Source: Escherichia sp. ESNIH1 (GTDB lineage: Bacteria; Pseudomonadota; Gammaproteobacteria; Enterobacterales; Enterobacteriaceae). Taken from it: a stretch of 64,000 nucleotides of DNA. The stretch is from contig PQKR01000003.1 in the NCBI GenBank assembly GCA_002918705.1, forward strand, positions 186,001 to 250,000, written 5' to 3'. Made by a program: the position numbers and the translations under genes. Under the pieces are notes generated by a model. The model saw only the letters and a list, made by a program, of their open reading frames with translations, had not been told where the DNA came from and did not search any database. This document shows, piece after piece, positions 1 through 10,175 of this stretch; the stretch's first letter is position 1, and each line of letters opens with the position of its first letter.

Positions 1-1173
1 ACGGGTGATCAGGCTGGCCAGCGTCGATTTACCGGAGCCAGAGCGCCCCACCAGCGCCACGGTTTTTCCTGCGGCGATGCTCAGGTTGATATCGCGCAGC
101 GCCGGGGTTTCACGCCCAGGATAGGTAAAGGTGACGTTGCGAAACTCAACGTCGCCTTTGGCACGCTCAACTTCGCGCTTGCCTTCGTCCTTCTCCTGCT
201 CGCTGTCGAGAATGGCAAACAGCGTCTGACAGGCCGCCATCCCGCGCTGGAATTGGGCGTTAACGTTGGTCAGCGACTTCAGCGGGCGCATCAGGGCAAT
301 CATTGAGGAGAAGACCACGGTGATGGTCCCGGCGGTCAGGGTCTCCATTACGCTGGGGAAGCTCGCCGCATAGAGCACAAAGGCCAGTGCCAGGGAGGCG
401 ATCAGCTGAATGATCGGATCCGAGATTGAGGAGGCGGAGACCAGCTTCATCCCCTGCAGGCGCATCTTGTTGCTCACCTTGTCAAAGCGCTCGGTTTCAA
501 CCTGCTGGCCGCCAAACATCAGCACCTCTTTGTGTCCCTTCAGCATCTGCTCCGCGCTGGTGGTCACCTGCCCCATCGTATTCTGCATGTTCTTGCTGAT
601 GTTACGAAAACGCTTCGATACCACGCGAATGGCAATCGAAACGACCGGGGCCAGCACGATCAGAATGACCGACAGCTGCCAGCTGTAGTAGAACATCATA
701 ATAAACAGGCCGATGATTGACGCCCCTTCACGCACGACGGTAATCAATGCGTTAGATGAGGAGGAGGCAACCTGCTCGGAGTCATAGGTGATACGGGAGA
801 GCAGCGTCCCGGTGGACTGCTTGTCGAAGAAGGCGACGGGCATACCCATCATGTGGCTAAACAGGCGACGGCGCATGCCCATCACCACTTTGCCAGAGAC
901 CCAAGAGATACAGTAGCTTGAGATATAGCTGGTGATCCCGCGCAGGATCATCAGCCCGATAATCACCAGCGGCATCCACAGCAGCACGGAGCGGTCCGTT
1001 TTGCCAAAACCATCATCGAGAAGCGGTTTCAGAAGCGATAGCATAAAGGTATCGCTGGCTGCGTTGAGGATCAGTGCTACCCCCGCCACGAACAGACCCG
1101 CTTTGAAAGGTGCAATCATTGGCCAGAGGCGGCGGAACGTTTGCCACGTAGAGAGATCTTTGTCGTTATGCAT
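1..1173 (-). CDS. msbA: Lipid A-core flippase MsbA, N-terminal two thirds (cut by window edge)
   Basis: Homodimeric ABC exporter of the inner membrane that flips lipopolysaccharide core-lipid A to the periplasmic face. The frame is open from the ATG at 1173 to base 1, giving 391 residues of an expected 582. It begins [20 protein letters not shown], followed by the six-helix transmembrane domain and the start of the nucleotide-binding domain. The Walker A motif GRSGSGKST is intact, with its lysine at about residue 382, as in E. coli. The ABC signature, Walker B and H-loop lie outside the window. ycaI lies upstream on the same strand with a gap of about 36 bases, so the two are probably co-transcribed, as in E. 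coli. Confidence 0.96.
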   Translation of the reverse strand, partial: MHNDKDLSTWQTFRRLWPMIAPFKAGLFVAGVALILNAASDTFMLSLLKPLLDDGFGKTDRSVLLWMPLVIIGLMILRGITSYISSYCISWVSGKVVMGMRRRLFSHMMGMPVAFFDKQSTGTLLSRITYDSEQVASSSSNALITVVREGASIIGLFIMMFYYSWQLSVILIVLAPVVSIAIRVVSKRFRNISKNMQNTMGQVTTSAEQMLKGHKEVLMFGGQQVETERFDKVSNKMRLQGMKLVSASSISDPIIQLIASLALAFVLYAASFPSVMETLTAGTITVVFSSMIALMRPLKSLTNVNAQFQRGMAACQTLFAILDSEQEKDEGKREVERAKGDVEFRNVTFTYPGRETPALRDINLSIAAGKTVALVGRSGSGKSTLASLITR

Positions 1174-1209
1174 TCAAAAAACCAGCACTTGTTGAAATAG
1201 CCGCATATT

Positions 1210-3474
1210 CTACCCGTTATCTGCAGGGACGCCAAACCGCTGATGATACCAGCGGGGTAAAAGTTGCTTGCGCAGGCCGAGGATCTTCCAGCCGTTAGTG
1301 GAAAAATAGACGCTCGTTTGTCCCTCGTGCGGCGTGTCATACCAGCGGTAGCCCTGCTGTCGGTAGCGGCGGATTACCTTTGTTGAGGGAAGCCGCCAGG
1401 CGTTGTAGCGGGAAGCGGAAGCCAGCGCCGCCTGTCCGTTAATCCGCTGCAGCAGCGGCAGCGACGAGGAGGTACTGCTGCCATGATGCGGGACCTGGAT
1501 AAGTGTAGCCTGTAGATGCTGCCAGTAACGGCTCAGCATGCGCCGCTCGGCGGGTGCTTCGACGTCGCCGGTAAGCAGGATGCTCTGCCGACCGTCATCG
1601 ACCTTCACCACGCAGGAGCCATTATTGCCCTTCGCCACCTCCCCCGCCAGCGGCCAGTGGACGGTAAAGGTTAGCCCCTGCCACTGCCAGCGCTGGCCAC
1701 GATAACAGGGCAGATGCCCGGCCCACCCCAGCGGACTGCGCACGGTCATCTCTGGCCACGCCTTTTTCAGCGTCTCCAACCCGCCCCGGTGATCGAGGTG
1801 CTCATGACTGAGGATGATGCCATCGGGCCGAAGATGGTGCCAGCGTAGCCAGGGCACGATCAGCTGCTGGGCGCTATCCCCGCCTGGCCACGCCAGCCCG
1901 GTATCATAGAGCATGGCCCGCTGGTTACGGGTAATTACCATCGCCAGCCCCTGCCCGACGTCCAGCATATGCACGGCCCACTCATCGCCGCGGGCAGGCC
2001 GTCCGCGCGGCAGCGTCAGCAGCATGGCAAGCGCCAGACTCAGGAACGGCGCGTTGGTGTAGATGCGTAGCCGCCAAAACACAATCCCCGCCCACGGAAG
2101 CCAGACCAGCCCCAGCCAGCGCTGGTCAATATCATACCAGCCATCCGGCAGCTGGCGTAAAAACCAGACCAGCAGCGCCAGGGTTTTGTCCGCCAGCAGC
2201 CAGCAGCCGCTCTCAACCATCGCCGGCCCGCTCAGGTGTAGCACCATGCCAGTGAGAATTAGCGGCACGGTAACAAAAGTCACCAGCGGTACGGCAACCA
2301 GATTGGCAACGATTGAGGTCAGGCTGATGCCATGAAAGATGGTCACCTGGATGGGCAGAAGCAGGATCATCATGCCCATCTGTAAATGCACCAGGCTCAG
2401 GACGCTGCGCACGCTGCGTCCTCCCGGCAGGCGCGGCAGCGGAAACCACTGATACCAGAAGATCAGCGCAGCAACGGCGAACGCGGAGAGCCACAGGCTT
2501 TGGGAGAGGATAGCGACAGGATCGATAAACAGGATCGCGGCCACGCAGCAGAGCCATACCTGCCAGGGCGACCACTGCCTGCCCGAGAGGCGCAGCACGC
2601 CCCAAACGGCGAGGGACACCACGGTACGCAGGGCCGGAGGCTGCATGCCAGTAAGCCACGCATAGTAAGCGGCGCAGGTAAGACCAAACAGTAGCGGTAG
2701 CCGCCAGCTGATCCTGTTGCCGGGGAGGAAAAACTGTATGCCGCGCATCAGTAGCCAGCCCAGGGACGCCGCCAGAGCAATATGCAGACCCGAAATAGCC
2801 ATCAGGTGTGCGGTACCGGTCTCGCGCATAAGCGCTTTCACCTCGGCACCGAGCGCGGCGCGCTCTCCCATGCCCAGCCCCAGCATAACGGGCTGCCAGG
2901 CGTAAGGGGCCAGCGTCGCGCTGAGGGAGGAGAGATAGCGGGCGCGCAGGTCACAACGCAGATCGATCGGCGTAGCATGGATGAAACGCCCGCTAACGGG
3001 ACGATGCTGGGCCAGGGCATAGCGCTGAGTATCGAAGCCGCCTTCGTTAAGCTGTCCGTGTACTGGCCGAACTTTCAACGTCATCTGCCAGCGCTGTCCG
3101 GCACAGCCAGGCTGCGGCAGATACTGCCCGTACAGGTTGATCCCCGGCGTGGAGTAGAGCCGCCTGCCGTCCAACTGCTCGATAATGCCCCGGTGCACGG
3201 TCATATTGTCGGTGGCGACGATCTTTACTACCGCCCGCTGGGTCGCCCCCGGCAGCGCTTTTGTCGGCCAGAGAGCCTCCTGCGCCGCCAGCAATCCCCA
3301 GGCGAAAAAGAGCAGCCACAGCGCTAGCCAGCGGATACGCGGATAACGTACAAAACCCAGCAGGCACCCGGCAATGACAATAGCTGCTATCCCGCTTAAT
3401 TCCGGCAGGGCCGGAAGCCATAGCAGGGGCAGAACGGCAGTTATCAAACAAAACGCAACGGCGGGCAGACCCAT
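1210..3474 (-). CDS. ycaI: ComEC/Rec2-family DNA-uptake channel homologue YcaI
   Basis: Polytopic inner-membrane protein of the ComEC family, which in competent bacteria passes single-stranded DNA into the cytoplasm; its role in enterics is not settled. The protein has an N-terminal hydrophobic cluster, a central competence domain of many membrane segments (with SGLHIALAASLGW), and a C-terminal metallo-beta-lactamase-like domain carrying SHEHLDHRGG. I chose the ATG at 3474 rather than an earlier in-frame ATG at 3507 because AAGGAGG lies five bases upstream and the product is then 754 residues, the E. coli length. It lies between ihfB and msbA on the same strand, as in E. coli. Confidence 0.93.
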   Translation of the reverse strand: MGLPAVAFCLITAVLPLLWLPALPELSGIAAIVIAGCLLGFVRYPRIRWLALWLLFFAWGLLAAQEALWPTKALPGATQRAVVKIVATDNMTVHRGIIEQLDGRRLYSTPGINLYGQYLPQPGCAGQRWQMTLKVRPVHGQLNEGGFDTQRYALAQHRPVSGRFIHATPIDLRCDLRARYLSSLSATLAPYAWQPVMLGLGMGERAALGAEVKALMRETGTAHLMAISGLHIALAASLGWLLMRGIQFFLPGNRISWRLPLLFGLTCAAYYAWLTGMQPPALRTVVSLAVWGVLRLSGRQWSPWQVWLCCVAAILFIDPVAILSQSLWLSAFAVAALIFWYQWFPLPRLPGGRSVRSVLSLVHLQMGMMILLLPIQVTIFHGISLTSIVANLVAVPLVTFVTVPLILTGMVLHLSGPAMVESGCWLLADKTLALLVWFLRQLPDGWYDIDQRWLGLVWLPWAGIVFWRLRIYTNAPFLSLALAMLLTLPRGRPARGDEWAVHMLDVGQGLAMVITRNQRAMLYDTGLAWPGGDSAQQLIVPWLRWHHLRPDGIILSHEHLDHRGGLETLKKAWPEMTVRSPLGWAGHLPCYRGQRWQWQGLTFTVHWPLAGEVAKGNNGSCVVKVDDGRQSILLTGDVEAPAERRMLSRYWQHLQATLIQVPHHGSSTSSSLPLLQRINGQAALASASRYNAWRLPSTKVIRRYRQQGYRWYDTPHEGQTSVYFSTNGWKILGLRKQLLPRWYHQRFGVPADNG

Positions 3475-3585
3475 AGTCACCTCCTTGTGCCGCGAGTATG
3501 CAGGCATCGGGCGGTGCTGTCGGCCAGTGCTTTTCGGTTTTACGAGGCGGCTTCAGAAGCGGGAGAAAATAGCGGGAGCGAGAAA

Positions 3586-3608
3586 TGAAAAAAGCACCCG
3601 CAGGTGCT
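3586..3608 (-). terminator. Intrinsic terminator after ihfB
   Basis: Read on the minus strand, a 6-bp GC-rich stem (AGCACC/GGTGCT) with a 4-base loop is followed by a run of six T. It lies about 40 bases past the ihfB stop and before ycaI. Confidence 0.75.
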
Positions 3609-3648
3609 CTCTTCAGAGAAGTACGTTTTCGCCGGTGCGGCGTAAAAC

Positions 3649-3936
3649 CTACCCTTCGTAAATGTTGGCGCGATCGCGCAGCTCTTTACCCGGTTTAAAG
3701 TGCGGCACGTACTTGCCTTCCAGATCCACTTTATCACCCGTTTTTGGGTTACGTCCGGTGCGCGGTGCCCGATAGTGCAGAGAGAAACTGCCGAAACCGC
3801 GGATCTCAATGCGCTCACCCTGGGCCAGGGTCGAGGCCATATGCTCCAGCATCTCTTTCACGGCGTCTTCTACAGACTTGGCCGGAATGTGAGATTGTTG
3901 GCTTGCAAGTCTTTCGATCAATTCTGACTTGGTCAT
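3649..3936 (-). CDS. ihfB: Integration host factor beta subunit
   Basis: Small nucleoid-associated protein that pairs with IHF-alpha to bind and sharply bend specific DNA sites in replication, transcription and recombination. The 95-residue product begins [20 protein letters not shown] and contains the conserved DNA-contacting arm with [12 protein letters not shown], then [13 protein letters not shown]. The E. coli protein as I remember it has 94 residues ending ANIYG; here the end is ANIYEG, one extra residue. It follows rpsA with a gap of 125 bases that contains a terminator-like hairpin, the usual enteric arrangement. Confidence 0.97.
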   Translation of the reverse strand: MTKSELIERLASQQSHIPAKSVEDAVKEMLEHMASTLAQGERIEIRGFGSFSLHYRAPRTGRNPKTGDKVDLEGKYVPHFKPGKELRDRANIYEG

Positions 3937-3982
3937 GATTCCTCCGGTTTCCTTAATCAGGAATATTCACTAGCGGCAGATT

Positions 3983-4010
3983 AAACAAGGGCGGCCGTAG
4001 CCGCCCTTTG
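3983..4010 (-). terminator. Hairpin terminator after rpsA
   Basis: Perfect 9-bp stem (AAGGGCGGC at 3987-3995 with GCCGCCCTT at 4000-4008) and a 4-base loop, between the rpsA stop and ihfB. On the minus strand it is followed only by GTTT, so it may be partial and allow readthrough into ihfB. Confidence 0.65.
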
Positions 4011-4061
4011 TTATTGATTACAGGACTAAAAAGCCGCCCTGTCAAGTTACCTGGGGGTAAC

Positions 4062-5735
4062 TTATTCGCCTTTCGCTGCTTTAAATGCTTCAGCCATAGC
4101 GTTAGAGAAGTTGCCTTCTTCCTGTTTGTTGTTAACAGAAGCGATTGCATCTTTCTCGTCAGCTTCGTCTTTAGCACGAACAGACAGGCTGATGGCGCGG
4201 TTCTTACGATCAACACCGGTGAACTTAGCTTCAACTTCGTCGCCAACGTTCAGAACCAGAGTTGCGTCTTCAACGCGGTCACGGGAAGCTTCAGAAGCGC
4301 GCAGGTAGCCTTCAACACCGTCGGCCAGCTCTACGGTTGCGCCTTTCGCGTCAACTGCAGTCACTTTACCGGTTACGATTGCGCCTTTCTTGTTCAGGGC
4401 AACGTAGTTGTTGAACGGATCTTCTGCCAGCTGCTTAACGCCCAGGGAGATGCGCTCGCGCTCTGCGTCAACCTGCAGAACAACTGCTGCGATTTCGTCG
4501 CCTTTTTTGTATTCACGAACTGCTTCTTCGCCTGTAACGTTCCAGGAGATGTCAGACAGGTGAACCAGGCCGTCGATGCCGCCGTCCAGGCCGATGAAGA
4601 TACCGAAGTCAGTGATAGACTTGATTTTACCTTCAACACGGTCGCCCTTGTTGTGAGTTTCCGCGAACTGCTGCCACGGGTTGTTTTTGCACTGTTTCAG
4701 GCCCAGGGAGATACGACGACGTTCTTCGTCGATATCCAGAACCATCACTTCCACTACGTCGCCAACGTTAACAACTTTGGACGGGTGGATGTTTTTGTTG
4801 GTCCAGTCCATTTCGGAAACGTGCACCAGGCCTTCAACGCCTTCTTCGATCTCAACGAAGCAGCCGTAGTCGGTCAGGTTGGTTACGCGACCGGTCAGCT
4901 TGGTGCCTTCCGGGTAACGTTTAGCGATAGCCACCCACGGATCTTCGCCCAGCTGTTTCAGGCCGAGGGATACACGGGTACGCTCGCGGTCGAACTTCAG
5001 CACTTTAACAGTGATTTCGTCGCCAACGTTCACGATTTCGCTTGGGTGCTTAACGCGTTTCCATGCCATGTCAGTGATGTGCAGCAGGCCGTCAACGCCG
5101 CCCAGATCAACGAATGCACCGTAGTCAGTGAGGTTCTTAACGATACCTTTAACTTCCATGCCTTCCTGCAGGTTTTCCAGCAGCTGATCGCGTTCTGCGC
5201 TGTTTTCAGACTCGATAACCGCACGACGGGAAACAACAACGTTGTTGCGTTTCTGGTCAAGCTTGATCACTTTGAACTCAAGCTCTTTGCCTTCCAGGTG
5301 CAGCGTATCGCGTACCGGACGCACGTCAACCAGGGAACCTGGCAGGAACGCACGAATACCGTTCAGCTCAACAGTGAAGCCACCTTTAACTTTGCCGTTG
5401 ATAACACCGGTAACAGTTTCAGCGTCTTCGTATGCTTTTTCCAGCGTGATCCAAGCTTCGTGACGCTTAGCTTTCTCACGGGACAGCAGGGTTTCACCGA
5501 AGCCGTCTTCTACTGCATCCAGAGCAACGTCAACTTCGTCACCAACCTGGATTTCCAGCTCGCCCTGGGCGTTTTTGAACTGCTCAGCCGGAATGGCAGA
5601 CTCAGATTTCAGACCAGCGTCAACCAGTACGACGTCTTTGTCGATAGCAACAACAACACCACGAACGATGGAACCCGGGCGGGTTTCGATTTCTTTTAAG
5701 GATTCTTCAAAGAGTTGAGCAAAAGATTCAGTCAT
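4062..5735 (-). CDS. rpsA: 30S ribosomal protein S1
   Basis: mRNA-binding protein of the small ribosomal subunit that unfolds leaders and helps start translation on mRNAs with weak Shine-Dalgarno sites. The 557-residue product has six consecutive S1 (OB-fold) domains at roughly residues 21-87, 105-171, 192-260, 277-347, 364-434 and 451-520, each with the G-x-V-x3-TDYGxFV type signature. The start is the ATG at 5735 ([17 protein letters not shown]). Only a weak GAAG lies upstream in an AT-rich leader, which fits the known degenerate ribosome-binding region and autogenous control of rpsA in E. coli. It lies between cmk and ihfB. Confidence 0.98.
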   Translation of the reverse strand: MTESFAQLFEESLKEIETRPGSIVRGVVVAIDKDVVLVDAGLKSESAIPAEQFKNAQGELEIQVGDEVDVALDAVEDGFGETLLSREKAKRHEAWITLEKAYEDAETVTGVINGKVKGGFTVELNGIRAFLPGSLVDVRPVRDTLHLEGKELEFKVIKLDQKRNNVVVSRRAVIESENSAERDQLLENLQEGMEVKGIVKNLTDYGAFVDLGGVDGLLHITDMAWKRVKHPSEIVNVGDEITVKVLKFDRERTRVSLGLKQLGEDPWVAIAKRYPEGTKLTGRVTNLTDYGCFVEIEEGVEGLVHVSEMDWTNKNIHPSKVVNVGDVVEVMVLDIDEERRRISLGLKQCKNNPWQQFAETHNKGDRVEGKIKSITDFGIFIGLDGGIDGLVHLSDISWNVTGEEAVREYKKGDEIAAVVLQVDAERERISLGVKQLAEDPFNNYVALNKKGAIVTGKVTAVDAKGATVELADGVEGYLRASEASRDRVEDATLVLNVGDEVEAKFTGVDRKNRAISLSVRAKDEADEKDAIASVNNKQEEGNFSNAMAEAFKAAKGE

Positions 5736-5860
5736 GTTTAATCTTCAGGTTAATATTAACGTCCACCTGGCTCCATGCCGGATGGGGTTGTTTCACATAC
5801 CCGCTGTCACTCCGTTGCAGCGGGGGTACTACATAATTTGTTACTACAAATTCGGTCGCT

Positions 5861-6544
5861 TTAAGCGAGAGCCAACTTTTGGCGCGCGTATTGTAACGCT
5901 TTTTCAATCACTTGCTCAATGCTTAAACTGGTGGAATCCAGTACTAATGCATCGGCAGCGGGGACCAGCGGCGCGACGGGGCGATTACGATCGCGATCGT
6001 CACGTTCTTTGATCTCGGCCAAAAGGCGTTCAAAGTTAACACTAAAGCCCTTCTCCTGCAACTGCAGCATGCGGCGATGCGCGCGCTCTTCCGAGGAGGC
6101 GTCAAGAAAAATCTTCACCGGCGCGTCCGGGAACACCACGGTCCCCATGTCGCGACCGTCGGCAATCAGGCCGGGCAGCTCGCGGAACCCACGCTGACGG
6201 CGCAGCAGCGCTTCACGCACGCGAGGAAATGCTGCCACCTGGGATGCCGCATTCGCCACCTCCTGGGTGCGGATTTCACCGCTTACGTCTTCGCCTTCAA
6301 GGATCACCTCCAGCCTGCCATCGGTCGATACAAAGCGTACGTCGAGATGTGCAGCCAGCGGGACCAGGATCTCTTCCGAGGTAACGTCAACATGGTGATG
6401 CAGCGCGGCCAGCGCCAGCACACGATAGATCGCACCCGAGTCAAGAAGATGCCACTGCAGTGCTTCAGCCATCGCCTTGCACAGCGTCCCTTTGCCCGCA
6501 CCGCTTGGCCCATCAATGGTGATTACCGGGGCAGTTGCCGCCAT
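5861..6544 (-). CDS. cmk: Cytidylate kinase
   Basis: Cytoplasmic enzyme that phosphorylates CMP and dCMP with ATP, recycling CMP from lipid and RNA turnover. The 227-residue product has an N-terminal P-loop GPSGAGKGT at residues 12-20, the NMP-binding insert in the middle, [14 protein letters not shown], and the lid region with [11 protein letters not shown] purine-rich AAGGAGAAAAAG precedes the start. It lies upstream of rpsA, as in E. coli. The ycaL gene that separates aroA from cmk in E. coli is absent. Confidence 0.97.
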   Translation of the reverse strand: MAATAPVITIDGPSGAGKGTLCKAMAEALQWHLLDSGAIYRVLALAALHHHVDVTSEEILVPLAAHLDVRFVSTDGRLEVILEGEDVSGEIRTQEVANAASQVAAFPRVREALLRRQRGFRELPGLIADGRDMGTVVFPDAPVKIFLDASSEERAHRRMLQLQEKGFSVNFERLLAEIKERDDRDRNRPVAPLVPAADALVLDSTSLSIEQVIEKALQYARQKLALA

Positions 6545-6693
6545 CTTTTTCTCCTTATTAAAGGCTTACTATGAACGTAAACGCCGCGCATTATACGCGC
6601 CAACGTACGCAACTGTTATCTTTGCGTGTAAATTACGGAATTAATGAGACAGAGTGTAGAAGAAATGGTCAGAGATGAGTGTGAGAAAGCGTA

Positions 6694-6721
6694 AGGAAAT
6701 GCCGCATCAGAGGATGCGGCA
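6694..6721 (-). terminator. Hairpin after aroA
   Basis: Perfect 9-bp inverted repeat (TGCCGCATC at 6700-6708, GATGCGGCA at 6713-6721, loop of 4) just after the aroA stop. On the minus strand it is followed by TTTCC, a short T tract. Probable end of the serC-aroA transcript. Confidence 0.65.
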
Positions 6722-6741
6722 GGGATTTATCATACTCTTTA

Positions 6742-8025
6742 TCATGCTAAGGTGCTAATACGCGCCAGCTGATCGAAGTAGTCCGGGAAGGTTTTCGCGG
6801 TACACTTCGGGTCAAGGATGGTGACCGGCGTAGCCGACAGCGCCACCAGCGAGAAGCACATCGCCATCCGATGATCGTTATAGGTCCCAATTTCCGCAAA
6901 CTGCAGTTCTGCAGGCGGCGTGACGCGAATAAAGTCTTCGCCCTCCTCTACCTCTGCGCCAACCTTGCGCAGCTCGGTGGCCATCGCAAACAGGCGATCG
7001 GTCTCTTTCACCCGCCAGTTATAGATGTTGCGCAGCGTGGTAGTTCCGCGGGCAAAGAGCGCGGCAGTGGCAATTGTCATCGCCGCATCGGGGATATGGT
7101 TCATATCCATATCGATAGCGTTCAGCTCGCCGCGGGTGCAGGCGATGTAATCCTCGCCCCAGGTCACGGTTGCCCCCATCTTCTCCAGTACATCGGCAAA
7201 GCGAATATCGCCCTGCACGCTGTTGCGCCCGATACCGGTCACCTTCACCGTGCCGCCTTTAATGGCCGCCGCCGCCAGGAAATAGGAGGCTGATGAGGCA
7301 TCGCCCTCAACCAGGTAGTGACCCGGAGAGCGGTACTGCTGCCCGCCGCGTACCACAAAGCGCTGGTAGTGCTGGTTCTCTACCTCAACGCCAAAGGTTT
7401 TCATCAGATGCAGGGTGATATCGATATAGGGCTTCGAAACCAGATCGCCTTTGATAGAGATTTCGGTGTCCTGGGAGGCCAGCGGCGCGGTCATTAGCAG
7501 GGCGGTAAGAAACTGGCTGGAGACGCTGCCGTCTACCGCCACCTGACCGCCGGTAAAGCCACCGCGCAGGCGCAGCGGCGGATAGTTCTCTTGCTCAAGA
7601 TAGTCGATCCGGGCGCCGCCCTGACGCAGCGCATCTACCAGATGGCCAATCGGACGCTCTTTCATGCGCGGTTCGCCGGTCAGCACAATGTTGCTGCTGC
7701 CGAGACACAGCGCGGCGGCTAACGGACGCATCGCCGTACCGGCATTGCCGAGGAACAATTCAACTTCTTCTGCAGAGCGTAACGCACCGCCGTTGCCGGT
7801 CACTTCACAGCGGGTACGATCGTCAGAGAGCGTGTAATGAACGCCTAACGCTTTCAGCGCATTGAGCATATGGCGCACGTCATCGCTGTCCAGCAGGTTA
7901 GTGAGGACGGTGGTGCCGTTTGCCAGCGCTGCCAGCAGCAGAGCGCGGTTCGAGACACTCTTAGAACCAGGCAGATTAATGGTGCCGTCTACGCGCGCAA
8001 TAGGTTGTAACGTCAGGGATTCCAT
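6742..8025 (-). CDS. aroA: EPSP synthase (3-phosphoshikimate 1-carboxyvinyltransferase)
   Basis: Sixth step of the shikimate pathway: joins phosphoenolpyruvate to shikimate-3-phosphate. The 427-residue product has the substrate-binding [10 protein letters not shown] near residues 19-28, the PEP-binding NAGTAMRPL near 94-102, [24 protein letters not shown] and YNDHRMAM. The frame could extend nine bases to a TTG, but the ATG at 8025 gives [14 protein letters not shown], the E. coli start and length. It is downstream of serC with a gap of 69 bases containing a terminator-like hairpin, the classic serC-aroA operon joining serine/pyridoxine and aromatic synthesis. Confidence 0.97.
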   Translation of the reverse strand: MESLTLQPIARVDGTINLPGSKSVSNRALLLAALANGTTVLTNLLDSDDVRHMLNALKALGVHYTLSDDRTRCEVTGNGGALRSAEEVELFLGNAGTAMRPLAAALCLGSSNIVLTGEPRMKERPIGHLVDALRQGGARIDYLEQENYPPLRLRGGFTGGQVAVDGSVSSQFLTALLMTAPLASQDTEISIKGDLVSKPYIDITLHLMKTFGVEVENQHYQRFVVRGGQQYRSPGHYLVEGDASSASYFLAAAAIKGGTVKVTGIGRNSVQGDIRFADVLEKMGATVTWGEDYIACTRGELNAIDMDMNHIPDAAMTIATAALFARGTTTLRNIYNWRVKETDRLFAMATELRKVGAEVEEGEDFIRVTPPAELQFAEIGTYNDHRMAMCFSLVALSATPVTILDPKCTAKTFPDYFDQLARISTLA

Positions 8026-8050
8026 GAAACTCAACTCTCAACTCAACATA

Positions 8051-8079
8051 ATAAAAACCCCGCAGCAGGCGTGCGGGGG
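8051..8079 (-). terminator. serC-aroA intercistronic hairpin (attenuating terminator)
   Basis: On the minus strand CCCCGCA and TGCGGGG form a 7-bp GC stem (8058-8078) followed by five T. It lies inside the serC-aroA operon, so it probably ends part of the transcript and lowers aroA relative to serC. Confidence 0.75.
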
Positions 8080-8094
8080 TGAAAAACAGCGCGA

Positions 8095-9183
8095 TTAACC
8101 GTGGCGGCGTTCGAAGTCGACCATGAAATCGGTCAGCGCTTTCACGCCTGCCAGCGGCATGGCGTTATAGATAGAGGCGCGCATCCCGCCTACCACGCGG
8201 TGGCCTTTCAGCGCGTGCAGACCGGCGGCGAAGGACTCCTCCAGGAAGAGGCTGTCGAGCTTGCTGTCCGCCAGCTGGAACGGTACGTTCATGCGCGAAC
8301 GGTTCGCTACCGCCACGTCGTTGCGGTAGAAGTCGCTGCCGTCGATAACGCCGTACAGCAGCTCGGCTTTCTGCTGGTTGATGGCATTCATTGCCGCAAC
8401 GCCGCCGTTTTGCTTCAGCCACTTGAACACCAGGCCTGACAGGTACCAGGCGAAGGTCGGCGGGGTGTTGAACATGGAGTCGTTGTCGTTCAGTACGCTG
8501 TAATCCAGAATCGACGGGCAGGATTTGTGGGCTTTACCCAGCAGATCGTCACGAACGATCACCAGCGTCAGGCCTGCCGGGCCAATGTTTTTCTGCGCAC
8601 CGGCATAAATCACGCCGTAGCGGCTGACGTCAAGCGGCGCTGAGAGAATAGTAGAGGAGAGATCCGCCGTGACGATGACGCTCTCGTCAAAGTTGGGCTC
8701 TTCATGGATGGCGATACCGTCGATGGTCTCGTTCGGGCAGTAGTGCAGATAGGCTGCATCGCTGGAGAGCTGCCAGTCGCTCATCGGCTTAACAGCGCGC
8801 AGGCCGTCAACGGTCGTTTTGGCATCAATTACGTTCGGCGTACAGTATTTATGCGCCTCTTTTACCGCGCTGGCGGCCCAGTAACCGGCATCAACATAAT
8901 CCGCCGTGGTTTTGTCGCCCAGCAGGTTCAGCGGAATGCCCGCGAACTGGCCGCGACCGCCGCCGTGGCAGAACAGAACTTTATAGTTCTCAGGGATGTT
9001 TAACAGATCGCGAAAATCCTGCTCCGCCTCTTCTGCGCACTGGATAAATGGCTTACCGCGGTGACTAATCTCCATGACCGACGTGCCAAGACCCTGCCAA
9101 TCGCAGAGCTCCTGCTGAGCCTGTTTAAGCACCTCTGTCGGCAACATCGCCGGACCAGAACTAAAATTAAAGACCTGTGTCAT
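8095..9183 (-). CDS. serC: Phosphoserine/phosphohydroxythreonine aminotransferase
   Basis: Pyridoxal-phosphate enzyme that makes 3-phosphoserine for serine synthesis and 4-phosphohydroxythreonine for pyridoxal phosphate synthesis. The 362-residue product matches the family length, begins [19 protein letters not shown], and carries [11 protein letters not shown], the PLP-lysine segment [13 protein letters not shown] near residue 198 and the C-terminal [15 protein letters not shown]. It is the first gene of the serC-aroA pair. In E. coli serC is activated by Lrp; lrp itself lies about 20 kb further on. ycaP lies upstream on the same strand, 161 bases away, and nothing distinctive is seen in that gap. 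Confidence 0.97.
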   Translation of the reverse strand: MTQVFNFSSGPAMLPTEVLKQAQQELCDWQGLGTSVMEISHRGKPFIQCAEEAEQDFRDLLNIPENYKVLFCHGGGRGQFAGIPLNLLGDKTTADYVDAGYWAASAVKEAHKYCTPNVIDAKTTVDGLRAVKPMSDWQLSSDAAYLHYCPNETIDGIAIHEEPNFDESVIVTADLSSTILSAPLDVSRYGVIYAGAQKNIGPAGLTLVIVRDDLLGKAHKSCPSILDYSVLNDNDSMFNTPPTFAWYLSGLVFKWLKQNGGVAAMNAINQQKAELLYGVIDGSDFYRNDVAVANRSRMNVPFQLADSKLDSLFLEESFAAGLHALKGHRVVGGMRASIYNAMPLAGVKALTDFMVDFERRHG

Positions 9184-9344
9184 TTCCTCTCACCACGCTG
9201 AAAGCAATAAGTTATTCCTGTGACATCGGTTGTACCATTGCGCGTCACGCGCCGCAACGGGTATTCCGACGACGGGAAGAAATGTGCGCTCAGTCACATA
9301 GCAGATTATTTTGTAGCGTTCTGCGACGGTGGCGGAAAACCCTG

Positions 9345-10037
9345 TCAGGTGATGCGAATCGCCCGGCTGGCCTTCGTCCATTCTGGATTTTTGCAGCGCG
9401 GACAGGGTTGTTTATCTCCTGCCTGCATCGCGATCACCTCGCTGCATTTTACGCAGGCATAGTCGCCCGTCTCCGGCGCGACGATAAAGCGCGGCACCAG
9501 TCCTGCCGGCAGCAGTGAAAGCCCAGGGCGCACGTCCTCATCACGGTAGTAGTAGGTACTGATCTGCCCGTTGGTCTCCATGATGGCCAGCCGAATCTGC
9601 CCCAGCTGCTCCACGCCATTTACCCGCAGCTCCATATAGAACTCGACCTCGGTCAGGTTGGCCGCTCTAAGCTTGTCCCATGCCAGCTCGCCCTCCTCCA
9701 CGATGATAATCGGCTTGCCTTCAAGCAGATCCTCAAGCCGTTCACTGTGGGCCATCAGCCACATCACCAGCCGGTAAAACAGCGCCAGCGAGATAAACAC
9801 CACCAGCACCGGCAGCATCGGCACGTCGTCATAGAAGGCAACGTCCCCCGCCGCCGAGCCGAGGGTTAGAATGATCAGTACCTCGAAGAGCGACATCTGC
9901 CGCACGCCGCGACGTCCGGCGATCTTCAGGAATAGAAAAACAAGGATAAAGGTGTAGAGACTCCGCAGCGCGACCTCTCCCAGGAAGTCGAGCGGCGCCT
10001 TGTCCAGCATCATACGATGCAAATCGAATGCTTTCAT
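9345..10037 (-). CDS. ycaP: DUF421 inner-membrane protein YcaP
   Basis: Conserved membrane protein of unknown function. The 230-residue product has about three hydrophobic segments in the first 80 residues (RSLYTFILVFLFLKIAGRRG, LIILTLGSAAGDVAF, LPVLVVFISLALFYRLVMW), then a soluble DUF421 domain with the LLEGKPIIIVEEGEL motif, and ends in a zinc-ribbon-like CVKC...CPRC segment. I placed the start at MKAFDLHRMM (10037), the E. coli start; an upstream ATG at 10127 would add 30 residues that do not resemble the family and would overlap the divergent ycaO promoter region. Head to head with ycaO across 138 bases. Confidence 0.9.
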   Translation of the reverse strand: MKAFDLHRMMLDKAPLDFLGEVALRSLYTFILVFLFLKIAGRRGVRQMSLFEVLIILTLGSAAGDVAFYDDVPMLPVLVVFISLALFYRLVMWLMAHSERLEDLLEGKPIIIVEEGELAWDKLRAANLTEVEFYMELRVNGVEQLGQIRLAIMETNGQISTYYYRDEDVRPGLSLLPAGLVPRFIVAPETGDYACVKCSEVIAMQAGDKQPCPRCKNPEWTKASRAIRIT

Positions 10038-10175
10038 TTTCTTTTGCCTAAACAGGACGTTACTTTCTACAAGCATAGCTCGCGCTTTTATTTTCGTCCT
10101 CCGGTGCAGGAAGATAGCGTCGTTCACCTAAAACCCGTATCATTGCGCGCTTTCCGTACGAATAAAGTGACGCTC

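Noticed and set aside
4008-5699. 563-codon open frame on the plus strand
   Set aside because: It lies wholly antisense to rpsA and its length reflects the codon bias of a highly expressed gene; no ribosome-binding site or family resemblance.
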